DNA of 13,585 nucleotides, from positions 1 through 13,585 of the forward strand of contig DDSR01000146.1 of the NCBI GenBank assembly GCA_002343455.1. The letters are read 5' to 3'. This DNA is from Deltaproteobacteria bacterium UBA2385. Its GTDB lineage: Bacteria > Myxococcota_A > UBA796 > UBA2385. This document shows positions 1 to 9,294 of this stretch, one piece after another. The position numbers and the translations under genes were made by a program. The notes beneath the pieces are model-generated. The model was not told where the DNA came from, ran no database searches, and saw only the letters and a program-made list of their open reading frames with translations. Within the stretch, counting starts at the first letter, position 1. Every line of letters starts with the position of its first letter.

Positions 1-2190
<2,190 letters not shown>

Positions 2191-2226
2191 GCCTCGCCCC
2201 GACCAGGCGCGCATCCGTTAGCACAA

Positions 2227-2244
2227 GGCCTCCTGTCGGAGGTC
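2227..2244 (+). promoter_or_regulatory. Hairpin enclosing the glmU Shine-Dalgarno sequence
   Basis: The glmU ribosome binding site GGAGG (2238-2242, six bases before the GTG start) is exactly complementary to CCTCC at 2229-2233, with the four-base loop TGTC between. Flanking bases extend the stem to seven pairs, one of them G-U. In RNA the entire Shine-Dalgarno would be paired. This could lower or regulate glmU initiation, or be opened by ribosomes or a ligand. The stem is seen directly; regulation is inference, and short stems of this kind also arise by chance in GC-rich DNA. Confidence 0.4.
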
Positions 2245-2248
2245 GCCC

Positions 2249-3670
2249 GTGCCCGCCATCGCCCTGATCCTCGCCGCCGGAATGGGCACCCGAATGCGCT
2301 CCCGCCTCGCCAAGGTCCTGCACCCGGTGCTGGGCTGGCCGATGGTCCAGCACGCCGCCCACGCCTGCCAGCAGGCCGGCCTGGCCGTGCGGGTCGTCGT
2401 CAACCACCAGGAAGAGGCCGTGCGGGCCGCCCTGGGGCCGCTGGGGGTGGAGTTCAGCCGCCAGTCCAGCCCGCTGGGCACCGGGCACGCCGTGGCCTGC
2501 GCCCTGCCGGACCTGCCCGCCGAGGGCACCCTGCTGGTGCTGCCCGGCGACGCGCCCCTGCTGCGCTCCGAGACCCTGGCGGCGCTGCTGGCGGCCCATG
2601 ATCAGGCGCTCTGCACCTGCCTCTCGATGGAGCTGCCCGATCCGGCCGAGTACGGGCGGATCGTGCGGGAGGGCCAGGCGGTGCGCATCGTGGAGGCGGT
2701 GCACCTCGACCCGACCGAGCGGGCCGCGCTGCGAGAGGTGAACAGCGGCATCTACGCCTTCGACCTCGCCTTCCTGCACGAGGTGCTCCCGGGCCTGCGC
2801 CCGCACCCGCCCAAGGGCGAGCTCTACCTGACCGATGTGCTGGAGCTGGCGTCTGAGCGAGGCGGGGCGCGGGTGATCCTGCACCGCGGCCCGCCCGAGG
2901 AGCTGCTGGGGGTCAACGACCGCTGGGCGCTCTCCCAGGCCGAGGGCCTGCTGGGCGAGCGCCTGAAGCGGCAGCACGCGCTGGCCGGGGTCAGCTTCCA
3001 GGACCCGGCCAGCACCCGGGTCGAGGTCGAGGTCCAGCTCGGCGAGGACGTGGTGATCGGCCCCGGCTGCGTCCTGCGACGCGGGACCCGGATCCAGAGC
3101 GGGGTCGAGGTGGGGCCCCACTGCGTGCTGGCCGACTGCGAGGTGGCCAGCGGCGCCCGCATCGAGGCCCACAGCGTCGTGCAGGGGGCCAAGATCGCGA
3201 GCGGCGCGGTCGTCGGGCCCTTCGCCCGGCTGCGCCCGGGGGCCGAGCTGCGGGCGGGTGCCCGCGTCGGCAACTTCGTCGAGGTCAAGAACGCCGTCCT
3301 GGAAGAGGGCGCCAAGGCCAACCACCTCGCCTACATCGGCGACGCCCGCATCGGGGCCCGCGCCAACATCGGGGCGGGGACCATCACCTGCAACTACGAC
3401 GGCTACCGCAAGCACCGCACGGAGATCGGCGAGGACGCCTTCATCGGCAGCAACAGCGCCCTGGTGGCCCCCGTCAAGATCGGCGCCCGGACGATCGTCG
3501 CCGCCGGCTCGGTCCTCACCCGCGAGGTGCCGGACGACGCCCTCGCCCTGGGCCGCGCCCCTCAGGTCAACAAGGAGGGCATGGCCCGCGATCTGCGCGC
3601 CCGCAGCGCCGAGCTGGCCCGCCGCGCCGCCGAGCTGGCTCGAGGCGAGAAGGAGGGCCGGAATGGTTGA
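2249..3670 (+). CDS. glmU: Bifunctional N-acetylglucosamine-1-phosphate uridyltransferase / glucosamine-1-phosphate acetyltransferase
   Basis: This cytoplasmic enzyme makes UDP-N-acetylglucosamine, the precursor of peptidoglycan and lipopolysaccharide, by acetylating glucosamine-1-phosphate and then transferring UMP. The N-terminal nucleotidyltransferase shows LILAAGMGTRM with R15 and K22, then GTGHAVA, LPGDAPL, VNSGIY, ELYLTDVLELA and GVNDRW. From about residue 250 there are hexapeptide repeats of a left-handed beta-helix, ending in the acetyltransferase site with NHLAYIGDA (H359 matches the catalytic His of E. coli GlmU) and TITCNYDG. At 473 aa it is close to the usual 456. The GTG at 2249 is chosen because GGAGG lies six bases upstream and the protein begins exactly at the LILAAG fold. 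The last residues form an Ala/Arg/Glu-rich tail. Its last eight bases overlap the helicase gene. No glmS or glmM is visible nearby. Confidence 0.97.
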   Translation: MPAIALILAAGMGTRMRSRLAKVLHPVLGWPMVQHAAHACQQAGLAVRVVVNHQEEAVRAALGPLGVEFSRQSSPLGTGHAVACALPDLPAEGTLLVLPGDAPLLRSETLAALLAAHDQALCTCLSMELPDPAEYGRIVREGQAVRIVEAVHLDPTERAALREVNSGIYAFDLAFLHEVLPGLRPHPPKGELYLTDVLELASERGGARVILHRGPPEELLGVNDRWALSQAEGLLGERLKRQHALAGVSFQDPASTRVEVEVQLGEDVVIGPGCVLRRGTRIQSGVEVGPHCVLADCEVASGARIEAHSVVQGAKIASGAVVGPFARLRPGAELRAGARVGNFVEVKNAVLEEGAKANHLAYIGDARIGARANIGAGTITCNYDGYRKHRTEIGEDAFIGSNSALVAPVKIGARTIVAAGSVLTREVPDDALALGRAPQVNKEGMARDLRARSAELARRAAELARGEKEGRNG

Positions 3671-6008
3671 GCCTCTGCTGGTGGGGCTCAACGAGCCCCA
3701 GCGCCTCGCGGTTGTCACGACCGAGGGCCCGCTCCTCATCCTGGCCGGCGCCGGCTCGGGCAAGACCCGGGTCCTCACCCACCGCATCGCCTGGCTGCTC
3801 CAGCAGGGGGTGGCCCCCTGGCGCATCCTGGCCGTGACCTTCACCAACAAGGCCGCCCAGGAGATGCGCCACCGGGTCGAGCAGATCGTCGGCGATCCGG
3901 CCAAGCGCATGATGGTGACGACCTTTCACAGCGCCTGCGTGCGCTTCCTGCGCGAGGACATCGAGCACCTGGGCTACCCGCGCTCCTTCGTCGTCTACGA
4001 CACCGACGATCAGCTCCGGCTGGTCAAGGAGATCATGCGGGTCGACAACATCCAGGGCAAGGACTGGACCCCCGCCCGGCTGCGCGGGGCGATCGACCAG
4101 GCCAAGAACAAGATGGTCACCCCCGACCAGCTCGCCGAAGAGCTGCGCAGCTCGCCGGGCAACCCCACGGTGCGGGTCTACCGCCGCTACGACGCGGCGC
4201 TGAAGGCCGCCGGGGCGGTCGACTTCAACGACCTGCTCAACCTGATGGTCAAGCTCTTCCAGGAGCACCCGGCGGTGCTGCGGCGCTACCAGGAGCGCTT
4301 CCGCTACATCATGGTCGACGAGTACCAGGACACCAACAAGGCCCAGTACACCCTGCTCCAGCTCCTGATGAAGCGCCCGGCCGGAGAACCGCGCAACCTC
4401 GCGGTGGTCGGCGACGATGACCAGAGCATCTACGCCTTCCGGGGCGCCGACGTCCAGAACATCCTGGACTTCGAGCGCGACTTCCCCGAAGCGACCGTGG
4501 TCCGCTTGGAGCAGAACTACCGCAGCACCGAGCCGATCCTGGAGGTCGCGCACGCCGTCGTCCGCCACAACCGCGGGCGGATGGAGAAGAAGCTGTGGAC
4601 CGAGCAGAAGACGGGCGAGCCGGTCCGCCTGATCACCAGCATGGACGAGCAGGAGGAGGCCGAGAGCATCGCCGGCGAGATCCGACGCGCCACCGGCACG
4701 GGCACCCGCTACGGCGACGTGGCCATCATCTACCGGACCAACGCCGCCTCCCGGCCCTTCGAGCAGGTGATGGTGCGGGCGGGCATCCCCCACATCCTGG
4801 TCGGCGCGGCCCGCTTCTACGAGCGCAAGGAGGTGCGGGACCTGCTGGCCTACCTCAAGCTGATCCTGAACCCGGCCGACGACATGGCCCTGCTGCGGAT
4901 CGTCAACGTGCCCGGGCGCGGCATCGGGCCCAAGGCGGTCGACGCCATCCGCGACGCGGCCGAGGCCCAGGGCCTGCCGATGCTGGCGGGCCTGCGGCGC
5001 TGGTCGCAGGACAAGGGCAAGGCCAAGGAGGAGGGCCGCAAGCTCTGCGTCCTGCTGGACCAGTGGCGGGAGTCGCTGGGCAGCCTGCCGGCGGGCGAGC
5101 TGGTCCACCGCGTCGTTGAGCAGAGCGGCTACGGGCCGATGCTGCGGGCCGAGAACACCGACGAGTCCAAGGGGCGGCTGGAGAACCTCGAAGCCCTGGC
5201 CCGCGCGGTGGAGGAGCCCTTCGACGACGCCATGCTCTACGACGACCTCTTCCGCGAGGAGTCCAAGGTCGACCTGGAGGACCCCGAAGCCCGGCTGCGC
5301 TTCTTCGTCGACCGGGTCAGCCTGGCGGGCCAGGACGAGAGCCTGCCCGGGCCCGAGGACGAGGGCAAGGTCACCCTGCTGACCGCCCACCTCGCCAAGG
5401 GGCTGGAGTTCCCGACGGTCTACGTCGTCGGCCTGCACGAGGGCGGCTTCCCGCACTTCCGGGCGATGGAGGACGAGCGCGAGCTGGAGGAGGAGCGCCG
5501 CCTCGCCTACGTCGCCTTCACCCGGGCCAAGAGCCGGCTGGTGCTCTGCCGGGCGCGCCGCCGGATGGTGCCGGGCAGCGGCTACCGCGATGTGCCGGCC
5601 TCGCCCTTCCTGCGGCTGATCCCCCCGCACCTGCTGAAGCAGGGCGGCGCCTGGGCCTCGACCAGCTCGACCCCCTCGCCCTTCGAGCAGCGCCTCGCCG
5701 CGCGCCAGAGGCCTCCCAGCACCTGGGCGGCGCCCGCCTCGCTGAGCACGCGCCCGCCTCCGGCCAGCGCTCCCCGGCCGCCCCCCGCGCCAGCCGCAGA
5801 GAGCGACGAGTCCCTGCGCACCGTGTCGCTGGACGCCTCGACCGCGCTGAAGCCGGGCATGGAGGTCCTGCACCCCAGCTTCGGCCGCGGCATGGTGCAG
5901 GAGGTCCAGGGCTCGCCGGGCAACCAGAAGCTGGTCGTCCACTTCCGGCACCACGGGCGCAAGTCGCTGATGGCGCGGATGGCGAACCTCGAAGTGGTGC
6001 TGCCATGA
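3663..6008 (+). CDS. UvrD/PcrA-type superfamily 1A DNA helicase
   Basis: An ATP-driven 3'-5' DNA helicase, in this family used to remove damaged strands in excision and mismatch repair and to dislodge proteins from DNA. At 781 aa it is slightly longer than UvrD or PcrA (about 720). Seen in order: Q motif LNEPQR; Walker A AGAGSGKT (residues 28-35); TFTNKAA; TTFHS; Walker B VDEYQDT (D219, E220); GDDDQSIYAFRGA; QNYRST; motif V HLAKGLEF (576-583); motif VI ERRLAYVAFTRAK. A Pro/Ala/Ser-rich linker (about 660-725) leads to a C-terminal Tudor-like domain (about 728-778) with HPSFGRG, as in PcrA/UvrD. The ATG at 3663 has AAGGAGG at 3650-3656, spaced six bases, and overlaps the glmU stop in ATGGTTGA, so the two are probably translationally coupled. 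The open frame upstream of 3663 lies inside glmU and is not part of this protein. UvrD, PcrA and Rep are not safely told apart here. Confidence 0.95.
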   Translation: MVEPLLVGLNEPQRLAVVTTEGPLLILAGAGSGKTRVLTHRIAWLLQQGVAPWRILAVTFTNKAAQEMRHRVEQIVGDPAKRMMVTTFHSACVRFLREDIEHLGYPRSFVVYDTDDQLRLVKEIMRVDNIQGKDWTPARLRGAIDQAKNKMVTPDQLAEELRSSPGNPTVRVYRRYDAALKAAGAVDFNDLLNLMVKLFQEHPAVLRRYQERFRYIMVDEYQDTNKAQYTLLQLLMKRPAGEPRNLAVVGDDDQSIYAFRGADVQNILDFERDFPEATVVRLEQNYRSTEPILEVAHAVVRHNRGRMEKKLWTEQKTGEPVRLITSMDEQEEAESIAGEIRRATGTGTRYGDVAIIYRTNAASRPFEQVMVRAGIPHILVGAARFYERKEVRDLLAYLKLILNPADDMALLRIVNVPGRGIGPKAVDAIRDAAEAQGLPMLAGLRRWSQDKGKAKEEGRKLCVLLDQWRESLGSLPAGELVHRVVEQSGYGPMLRAENTDESKGRLENLEALARAVEEPFDDAMLYDDLFREESKVDLEDPEARLRFFVDRVSLAGQDESLPGPEDEGKVTLLTAHLAKGLEFPTVYVVGLHEGGFPHFRAMEDERELEEERRLAYVAFTRAKSRLVLCRARRRMVPGSGYRDVPASPFLRLIPPHLLKQGGAWASTSSTPSPFEQRLAARQRPPSTWAAPASLSTRPPPASAPRPPPAPAAESDESLRTVSLDASTALKPGMEVLHPSFGRGMVQEVQGSPGNQKLVVHFRHHGRKSLMARMANLEVVLP

Positions 6009-6072
6009 GGCGCGCCTTCCGGGAACCCGGGTCCGAGCCGCGGGTCCAACTGGGGGCCCTGATGCCTCGCGC

Positions 6073-6102
6073 TTGCCGGAGAGGCTCCCGCGGTGGTACC
6101 GT
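6073..6102 (+). promoter_or_regulatory. Possible sigma70-like promoter for the zinc-ribbon gene pair
   Basis: In the 133-base gap after the helicase gene, TTGCCG (6073-6078) and TACCGT (6097-6102) lie 18 bases apart, about 40 bases before the ATG at 6142. Each keeps the most conserved positions of its hexamer (TTG and TA...T). No other convincing promoter and no clear terminator is seen in this gap, which also contains the direct repeat CGGGTCC at 6029-6035 and 6041-6047. The match is weak in such GC-rich DNA. Confidence 0.25.
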
Positions 6103-6141
6103 TCCCCTGGCCGCGGCGCCCGAGGAGTGCAGAAACCAGCG

Positions 6142-7713
6142 ATGATCGTCACCTGCGAACACTGTGCTGCCCGCTACAAGCTCGATCCTGCCCGGATCAC
6201 CGGGCGGGGCGTCCGGATCACCTGCCCAAGCTGCCGCCATGTCTTCGTGGTCTACCGCCAGGAAGACGCGGGGGCCTCGCCCGGCCAGGACTCGGCCAGC
6301 CCGGCCTCGACCGGCGCGCCCTCGCCGAGCTCCCCCTCGCCGAGCTCCCCCTCGCCGGCGCCTGTCAGCACCCCTTCGCCCGTGGGCTCCGCCGCCGTCG
6401 CCTCCTCCTCCTCCCGAGGCGCCGCCAGCGCGGCCGCCGCGGTCAGCCCGGCCCCCCCCAAGCTGGACCTGGACACCCTGGACTTCACCTCGGTCGGCAT
6501 CCAGGCCTGGAAGGTCAAGGTCCGCATCGGGCTGGTCTACGACTTCAGCGACTACAAGACCCTGGCCCGCTACATCAAGGACGGCCGGGTCGGCAACGAC
6601 GACCAGATCAGCCACGATGGCAAGACCTGGACCCGCCTGGGCGAGATCGCCGACCTGCAGAAGCACTTCATCCAGGTATACGTCGACGCCCGTCAGCGGC
6701 AGGAAGACGCCGCCAACGAGAGCTCCGGTGGCTTCGACGACGAGGGCCCGACGCGCATCGTCGGGGCCGAGTCGGTCACCAAGGGCCTGGGCGAGCTGGC
6801 CCGCAGCCCCGATCCGGCGACCGGCTCCGACGCCCTGGCGGCGGCGGCCCAGGCCGCGGCCGATGCCGAAGACGAGGGCCCCCGGGGCCCCCGCTTCCAG
6901 GACCCCTTCGAGAAGGGCCGGGCCCGCCGCGAGGCCGCCCCCAAGCGCGCTTCCAGCCCCGCGGCGCGCAACGACACCGCCGCCAGCGCCTCGCGCTCCG
7001 GCCCCAGCATGGCCGTCATGGTGGTCCTGGGCCTGCTCATCGGCACCCTCGCCGCGGGCGGCTGGTACCTCTACCAGAACCGCGTGCCGGACCAGGTGGG
7101 CGAGACCGATGCCCAGCGCGCGCTGCGAGAGGCCGCGCTGCGCGCCGAGTCCGAGCAGGCCAAGGAGGACCTGCGCGAGAAGGCCAAAGCCGAGCTCGTC
7201 GACGGCCTGGAGCCGACCGAGCTGAACCCGATCGTCACCGAGAACCCTGAAGACGTCTACGTCCCCGTGGGGCCCAGCGGCCGCGGCGCCGCCAAGGCCC
7301 CGACGAACCCGACGGCGGGCGGCGGCGTCGACCCGGCCATGGCCGCGGGCATGCAGACCTCGGCCCCGACCTCGCCCGCCGACCACTTCAGCGCCGGCCG
7401 GACGTCGCTGAACGCCTCGAACTACAGCCAGGCGGTGCAGGGCTTCCGGCAGGCCGTCACCGGCGCGCCCAACAACTCAGAGTATCGTTACTACCTCGGC
7501 TACGCCCTCGACCGCAGCGGCAGCAGCGAGGCGGTGGGCGAGCTGAACCAGGCTGCGCGGCTGGGCAACCAGCAGGCCTACAAGCTGCTGGGCGACATCT
7601 CCGGCCGGCAGGGGGACGTTTCCGGCGCTGTCGGATACTACCAGCAGTACCTGGCCACCAACCCGTCCGACGCGGCGGCGATCCAGGCCGAGATCGACCG
7701 ACTGACGCGCTGA
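6142..7713 (+). CDS. Zinc-ribbon / GYF-like / single-TM / TPR membrane protein (first of two paralogues)
   Basis: The specific function is not recognised. The 523-aa protein opens with a MJ0042-type zinc ribbon (C5, C8, C28, C31). A Ser/Pro/Ala-rich linker (about 35-110) leads to a GYF_2/DUF4339-like domain (about 121-182) with W123, ARYIKDGRV and DGKTW. A charged, disordered region precedes one hydrophobic helix (290-311), with Arg/Lys before it suggesting an N-in orientation. From about 413 to the end come TPR-like helical pairs (NYSQAVQGFRQAV, YRYYLGYALDRSG, GYYQQYLATNP). The zinc ribbon and GYF-like domain would face the cytoplasm and the TPR the periplasm. The start at 6142 puts the zinc ribbon at the very N-terminus, as in the downstream paralogue; GAGGAG lies 14 bases upstream, longer than usual. 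In-frame GTG 6127 and ATG 6073 are alternatives. In Myxococcus xanthus, GltJ joins a zinc ribbon and a GYF domain before its membrane helix, so a scaffold or regulatory role is plausible. Confidence 0.85.
   Translation: MIVTCEHCAARYKLDPARITGRGVRITCPSCRHVFVVYRQEDAGASPGQDSASPASTGAPSPSSPSPSSPSPAPVSTPSPVGSAAVASSSSRGAASAAAAVSPAPPKLDLDTLDFTSVGIQAWKVKVRIGLVYDFSDYKTLARYIKDGRVGNDDQISHDGKTWTRLGEIADLQKHFIQVYVDARQRQEDAANESSGGFDDEGPTRIVGAESVTKGLGELARSPDPATGSDALAAAAQAAADAEDEGPRGPRFQDPFEKGRARREAAPKRASSPAARNDTAASASRSGPSMAVMVVLGLLIGTLAAGGWYLYQNRVPDQVGETDAQRALREAALRAESEQAKEDLREKAKAELVDGLEPTELNPIVTENPEDVYVPVGPSGRGAAKAPTNPTAGGGVDPAMAAGMQTSAPTSPADHFSAGRTSLNASNYSQAVQGFRQAVTGAPNNSEYRYYLGYALDRSGSSEAVGELNQAARLGNQQAYKLLGDISGRQGDVSGAVGYYQQYLATNPSDAAAIQAEIDRLTR
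6319..6357 (+). repeat. 15-bp tandem repeat in the first zinc-ribbon gene
   Basis: The unit CCCTCGCCGAGCTCC occurs twice exactly (6319-6333, 6334-6348) and is followed by nine bases of a third copy. It encodes a Pro/Ser-rich stretch in the linker between the zinc ribbon and the GYF-like domain. The 15-bp unit keeps the reading frame, so gain or loss of copies would change only linker length. Confidence 0.85.
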
Positions 7714-7764
7714 GGTCGTCGCTGCCGAAGCCGGCACGGCGGCTGCCGAGGAAGAAGCCGACCC

Positions 7765-9294
7765 ATGCTGATCGTCTGCGACAACTGCGGTGCCGAGTAC
7801 CAGGTCGACATCGACGACGAGGGCGGGACGCCCGCACGGCAGCAGCGCTTCCGCTGCAGCGCCTGCGGCCACACCTTCTCCATCGCCAGCGAGCGCTCCA
7901 AGGCCCTCGACTCCGAGAGCCCCGAGGACGGCAAGGCGGGTCACGAGCCCACCACCGTCATGTACCTCCAGCAGGAGGGCAAGGTCTACCAGATCGACGA
8001 CCTCGCCGCGCTCCAGCGGTGGATCGTCGAGCGCCGGGTCCTGCGCGAGGATCTGCTCAGCGTCGGCGGCCTCAAGTGGGAGCCGGTCGGCAGCCGCCGG
8101 GACCTCCAGGTCTTCTTCCACCTCGTCGAGCACGCCGAGCGCTCGGTGATCAGCGGGGGCAGCAGCGCGCCGCCCCCCCTCTCCGAGGACTCGGGCCGCG
8201 ACCCGCTGGCCGGCAAGGCGCCCTGGGAGATGGGCGCGGGGGTTCCCTCCTCTGCGCCGACCGGGCAGGCCGCCGCCGACCTGGACGACCTCTCTGCGCC
8301 CGAGGCCGACCCCGACGAGCTGGATCACGACGACGGCACCGACGCCGGCCTGCCGGTGTTGGACCTGGGCGCCCTCTCGCGCAGCCGCGAGCTGGATGAG
8401 GAGGCCCTCTCGGCGCCCGAGCCGCGCTTCGCCCAGCCTGTGGTCATGCCAAACCTCGCTGGGCCCGACCTCGCTGGGCCCGAGCTCCGGCCCGAGCTCC
8501 GGCCCGAGCCGGCGGTGGCCGCAGCGCTGTCCTCCCCTCCGGCGGCGGATGGATCGGCGCTCAGCTCCGACATGCTCTTCCCCGACGAGACCGAGGAGCT
8601 GCAGCGCACCAGCTCGCACCGCCCCTACGAGGCGGAGGTCGAGCCTGCGGCCTCCTCGGGCGGCGTGCCGGTCTGGGCCGTCCTGCTGGGGCTGGCGGTC
8701 CTGCTGGGCGGGGGCGCCTGGTGGTACTCGACCCACGGCGGGACCGACACCCCGGTAGACAGCCCCTCGACGCCGACCGAGGCGGTGATCCGCCCCGGCG
8801 CGCCTCCCGCGGTGGCGCAGCCCGTCGCGGCGCCGGTCGCGCAGCCGGTCGCGCAGCCGGTCGCGGCGCCCGTCGCGGCGCCCGTCGCCGAGCCCGTCGC
8901 GGCGCCCGTCGCCGAGCCCGTCGCGGCGCCGAAGCCCCCCGACCCGAAGCCGCCCGAGCCAAAGCCGCCCGAGCCGGTCGCGGCGCCGAAGCCTCCCCCC
9001 GAGCCTGCCCCCGAAGCCGCGCCCAAGCCCGTCTCGGCCCAGAAGCGCGTCGAGCAGGGCTGGGCGGCCGCCGACAAGGGCAACTTCAGCGAGGCGCAGG
9101 CCCACTTCGCCGCGGCGGTGGAGTCCAACCCCAGCAACGGCGCGGCCGTCTTCGGCCTGGGCTACTCCTACGAGAAGCTCGGCAACTCCGCGCTCGCCGT
9201 TCGCTACTACTGCACCGCCTCGCGCTCGAACAACAGCGAGGCCCAGCTCGAGGCCCAAGGCCGACTGCGGGCCCTGGGGGCCTCCTGCGAGTGA
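7765..9294 (+). CDS. Zinc-ribbon / GYF-like / single-TM / PVA-repeat / TPR membrane protein (second paralogue)
   Basis: The specific function is not recognised. The 509-aa product repeats the upstream protein's plan: zinc ribbon at the extreme N-terminus (C5, C8, C31, C34), a diverged GYF_2-like domain (about 63-126, with ALQRWIVERRV and GLKWEPV), an acidic disordered segment, and one membrane helix (about 303-321). Beyond the membrane it has nine tandem PVA(A/Q/E) tetrapeptides (353-388), three PKPP(D/E) units and a long Pro/Ala stretch, then a TPR-like C-terminus (about 426-509; KGNFSEAQAHFAAAV, NGAAVFGLGYSYEKLG). The Pro/Lys-rich section looks like the envelope-spanning linkers of TonB-type proteins and would hold the TPR away from the membrane. 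The ATG at 7765 follows GAGGAAGAAG and lies 51 bases after the first paralogue, so one operon and a tandem duplication origin are likely. Its stop overlaps the Nudix gene. Confidence 0.86.
   Translation: MLIVCDNCGAEYQVDIDDEGGTPARQQRFRCSACGHTFSIASERSKALDSESPEDGKAGHEPTTVMYLQQEGKVYQIDDLAALQRWIVERRVLREDLLSVGGLKWEPVGSRRDLQVFFHLVEHAERSVISGGSSAPPPLSEDSGRDPLAGKAPWEMGAGVPSSAPTGQAAADLDDLSAPEADPDELDHDDGTDAGLPVLDLGALSRSRELDEEALSAPEPRFAQPVVMPNLAGPDLAGPELRPELRPEPAVAAALSSPPAADGSALSSDMLFPDETEELQRTSSHRPYEAEVEPAASSGGVPVWAVLLGLAVLLGGGAWWYSTHGGTDTPVDSPSTPTEAVIRPGAPPAVAQPVAAPVAQPVAQPVAAPVAAPVAEPVAAPVAEPVAAPKPPDPKPPEPKPPEPVAAPKPPPEPAPEAAPKPVSAQKRVEQGWAAADKGNFSEAQAHFAAAVESNPSNGAAVFGLGYSYEKLGNSALAVRYYCTASRSNNSEAQLEAQGRLRALGASCE
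8455..8508 (+). repeat. Tandem 15-bp and 12-bp repeats in the second zinc-ribbon gene
   Basis: Two near-identical 15-bp units (CTCGCTGGGCCCGAC at 8455-8469, then the same ending in GAG at 8470-8484) are followed by two exact 12-bp units CTCCGGCCCGAG (8485-8496, 8497-8508). They encode LAGPD/LAGPE and LRPE steps in the cytoplasmic linker before the membrane helix. All units are multiples of three. Confidence 0.85.
8821..8973 (+). repeat. Nine 12-bp tandem units (PVAx) followed by three 15-bp units (PKPPx)
   Basis: From 8821 to 8928, nine consecutive 12-bp units of the form CC(C/G)GTCGC(G/C)(G/C)(C/A)G each encode Pro-Val-Ala plus Ala, Gln or Glu. Three 15-bp units follow (8929-8973), encoding Pro-Lys-Pro-Pro plus Asp or Glu; one further PVAA unit comes directly after. 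This is coding sequence for an extended, probably periplasmic linker. Near-identity between units at the DNA level suggests recent slippage or recombination. It is not a CRISPR array, since there are no spacers. Confidence 0.9.

Noticed and set aside
3258..3662. Upstream extension of the helicase frame by 135 codons
   Set aside because: It lies entirely inside glmU, is Ser/Pro/Arg-rich shadow sequence, and a strong Shine-Dalgarno fixes the start at 3663 next to the Q motif.
5388..5411. Helicase motif V reading HLAKGLEF instead of HSAKGLEF or HAAKGLEF as an inactivating change
   Set aside because: That position varies among UvrD-like helicases, and the AKGLEF core is intact; all other motifs are normal.
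7721..7749. Direct repeat GCTGCCGA (7721-7728 and 7742-7749) between the two zinc-ribbon genes as a regulatory site
   Set aside because: Only eight bases, composed of common GC-rich words, and no accompanying promoter elements.
8821..8928. CRISPR-like short repeats
   Set aside because: The 12-bp units are contiguous with no spacers and encode an in-frame PVAx protein repeat.
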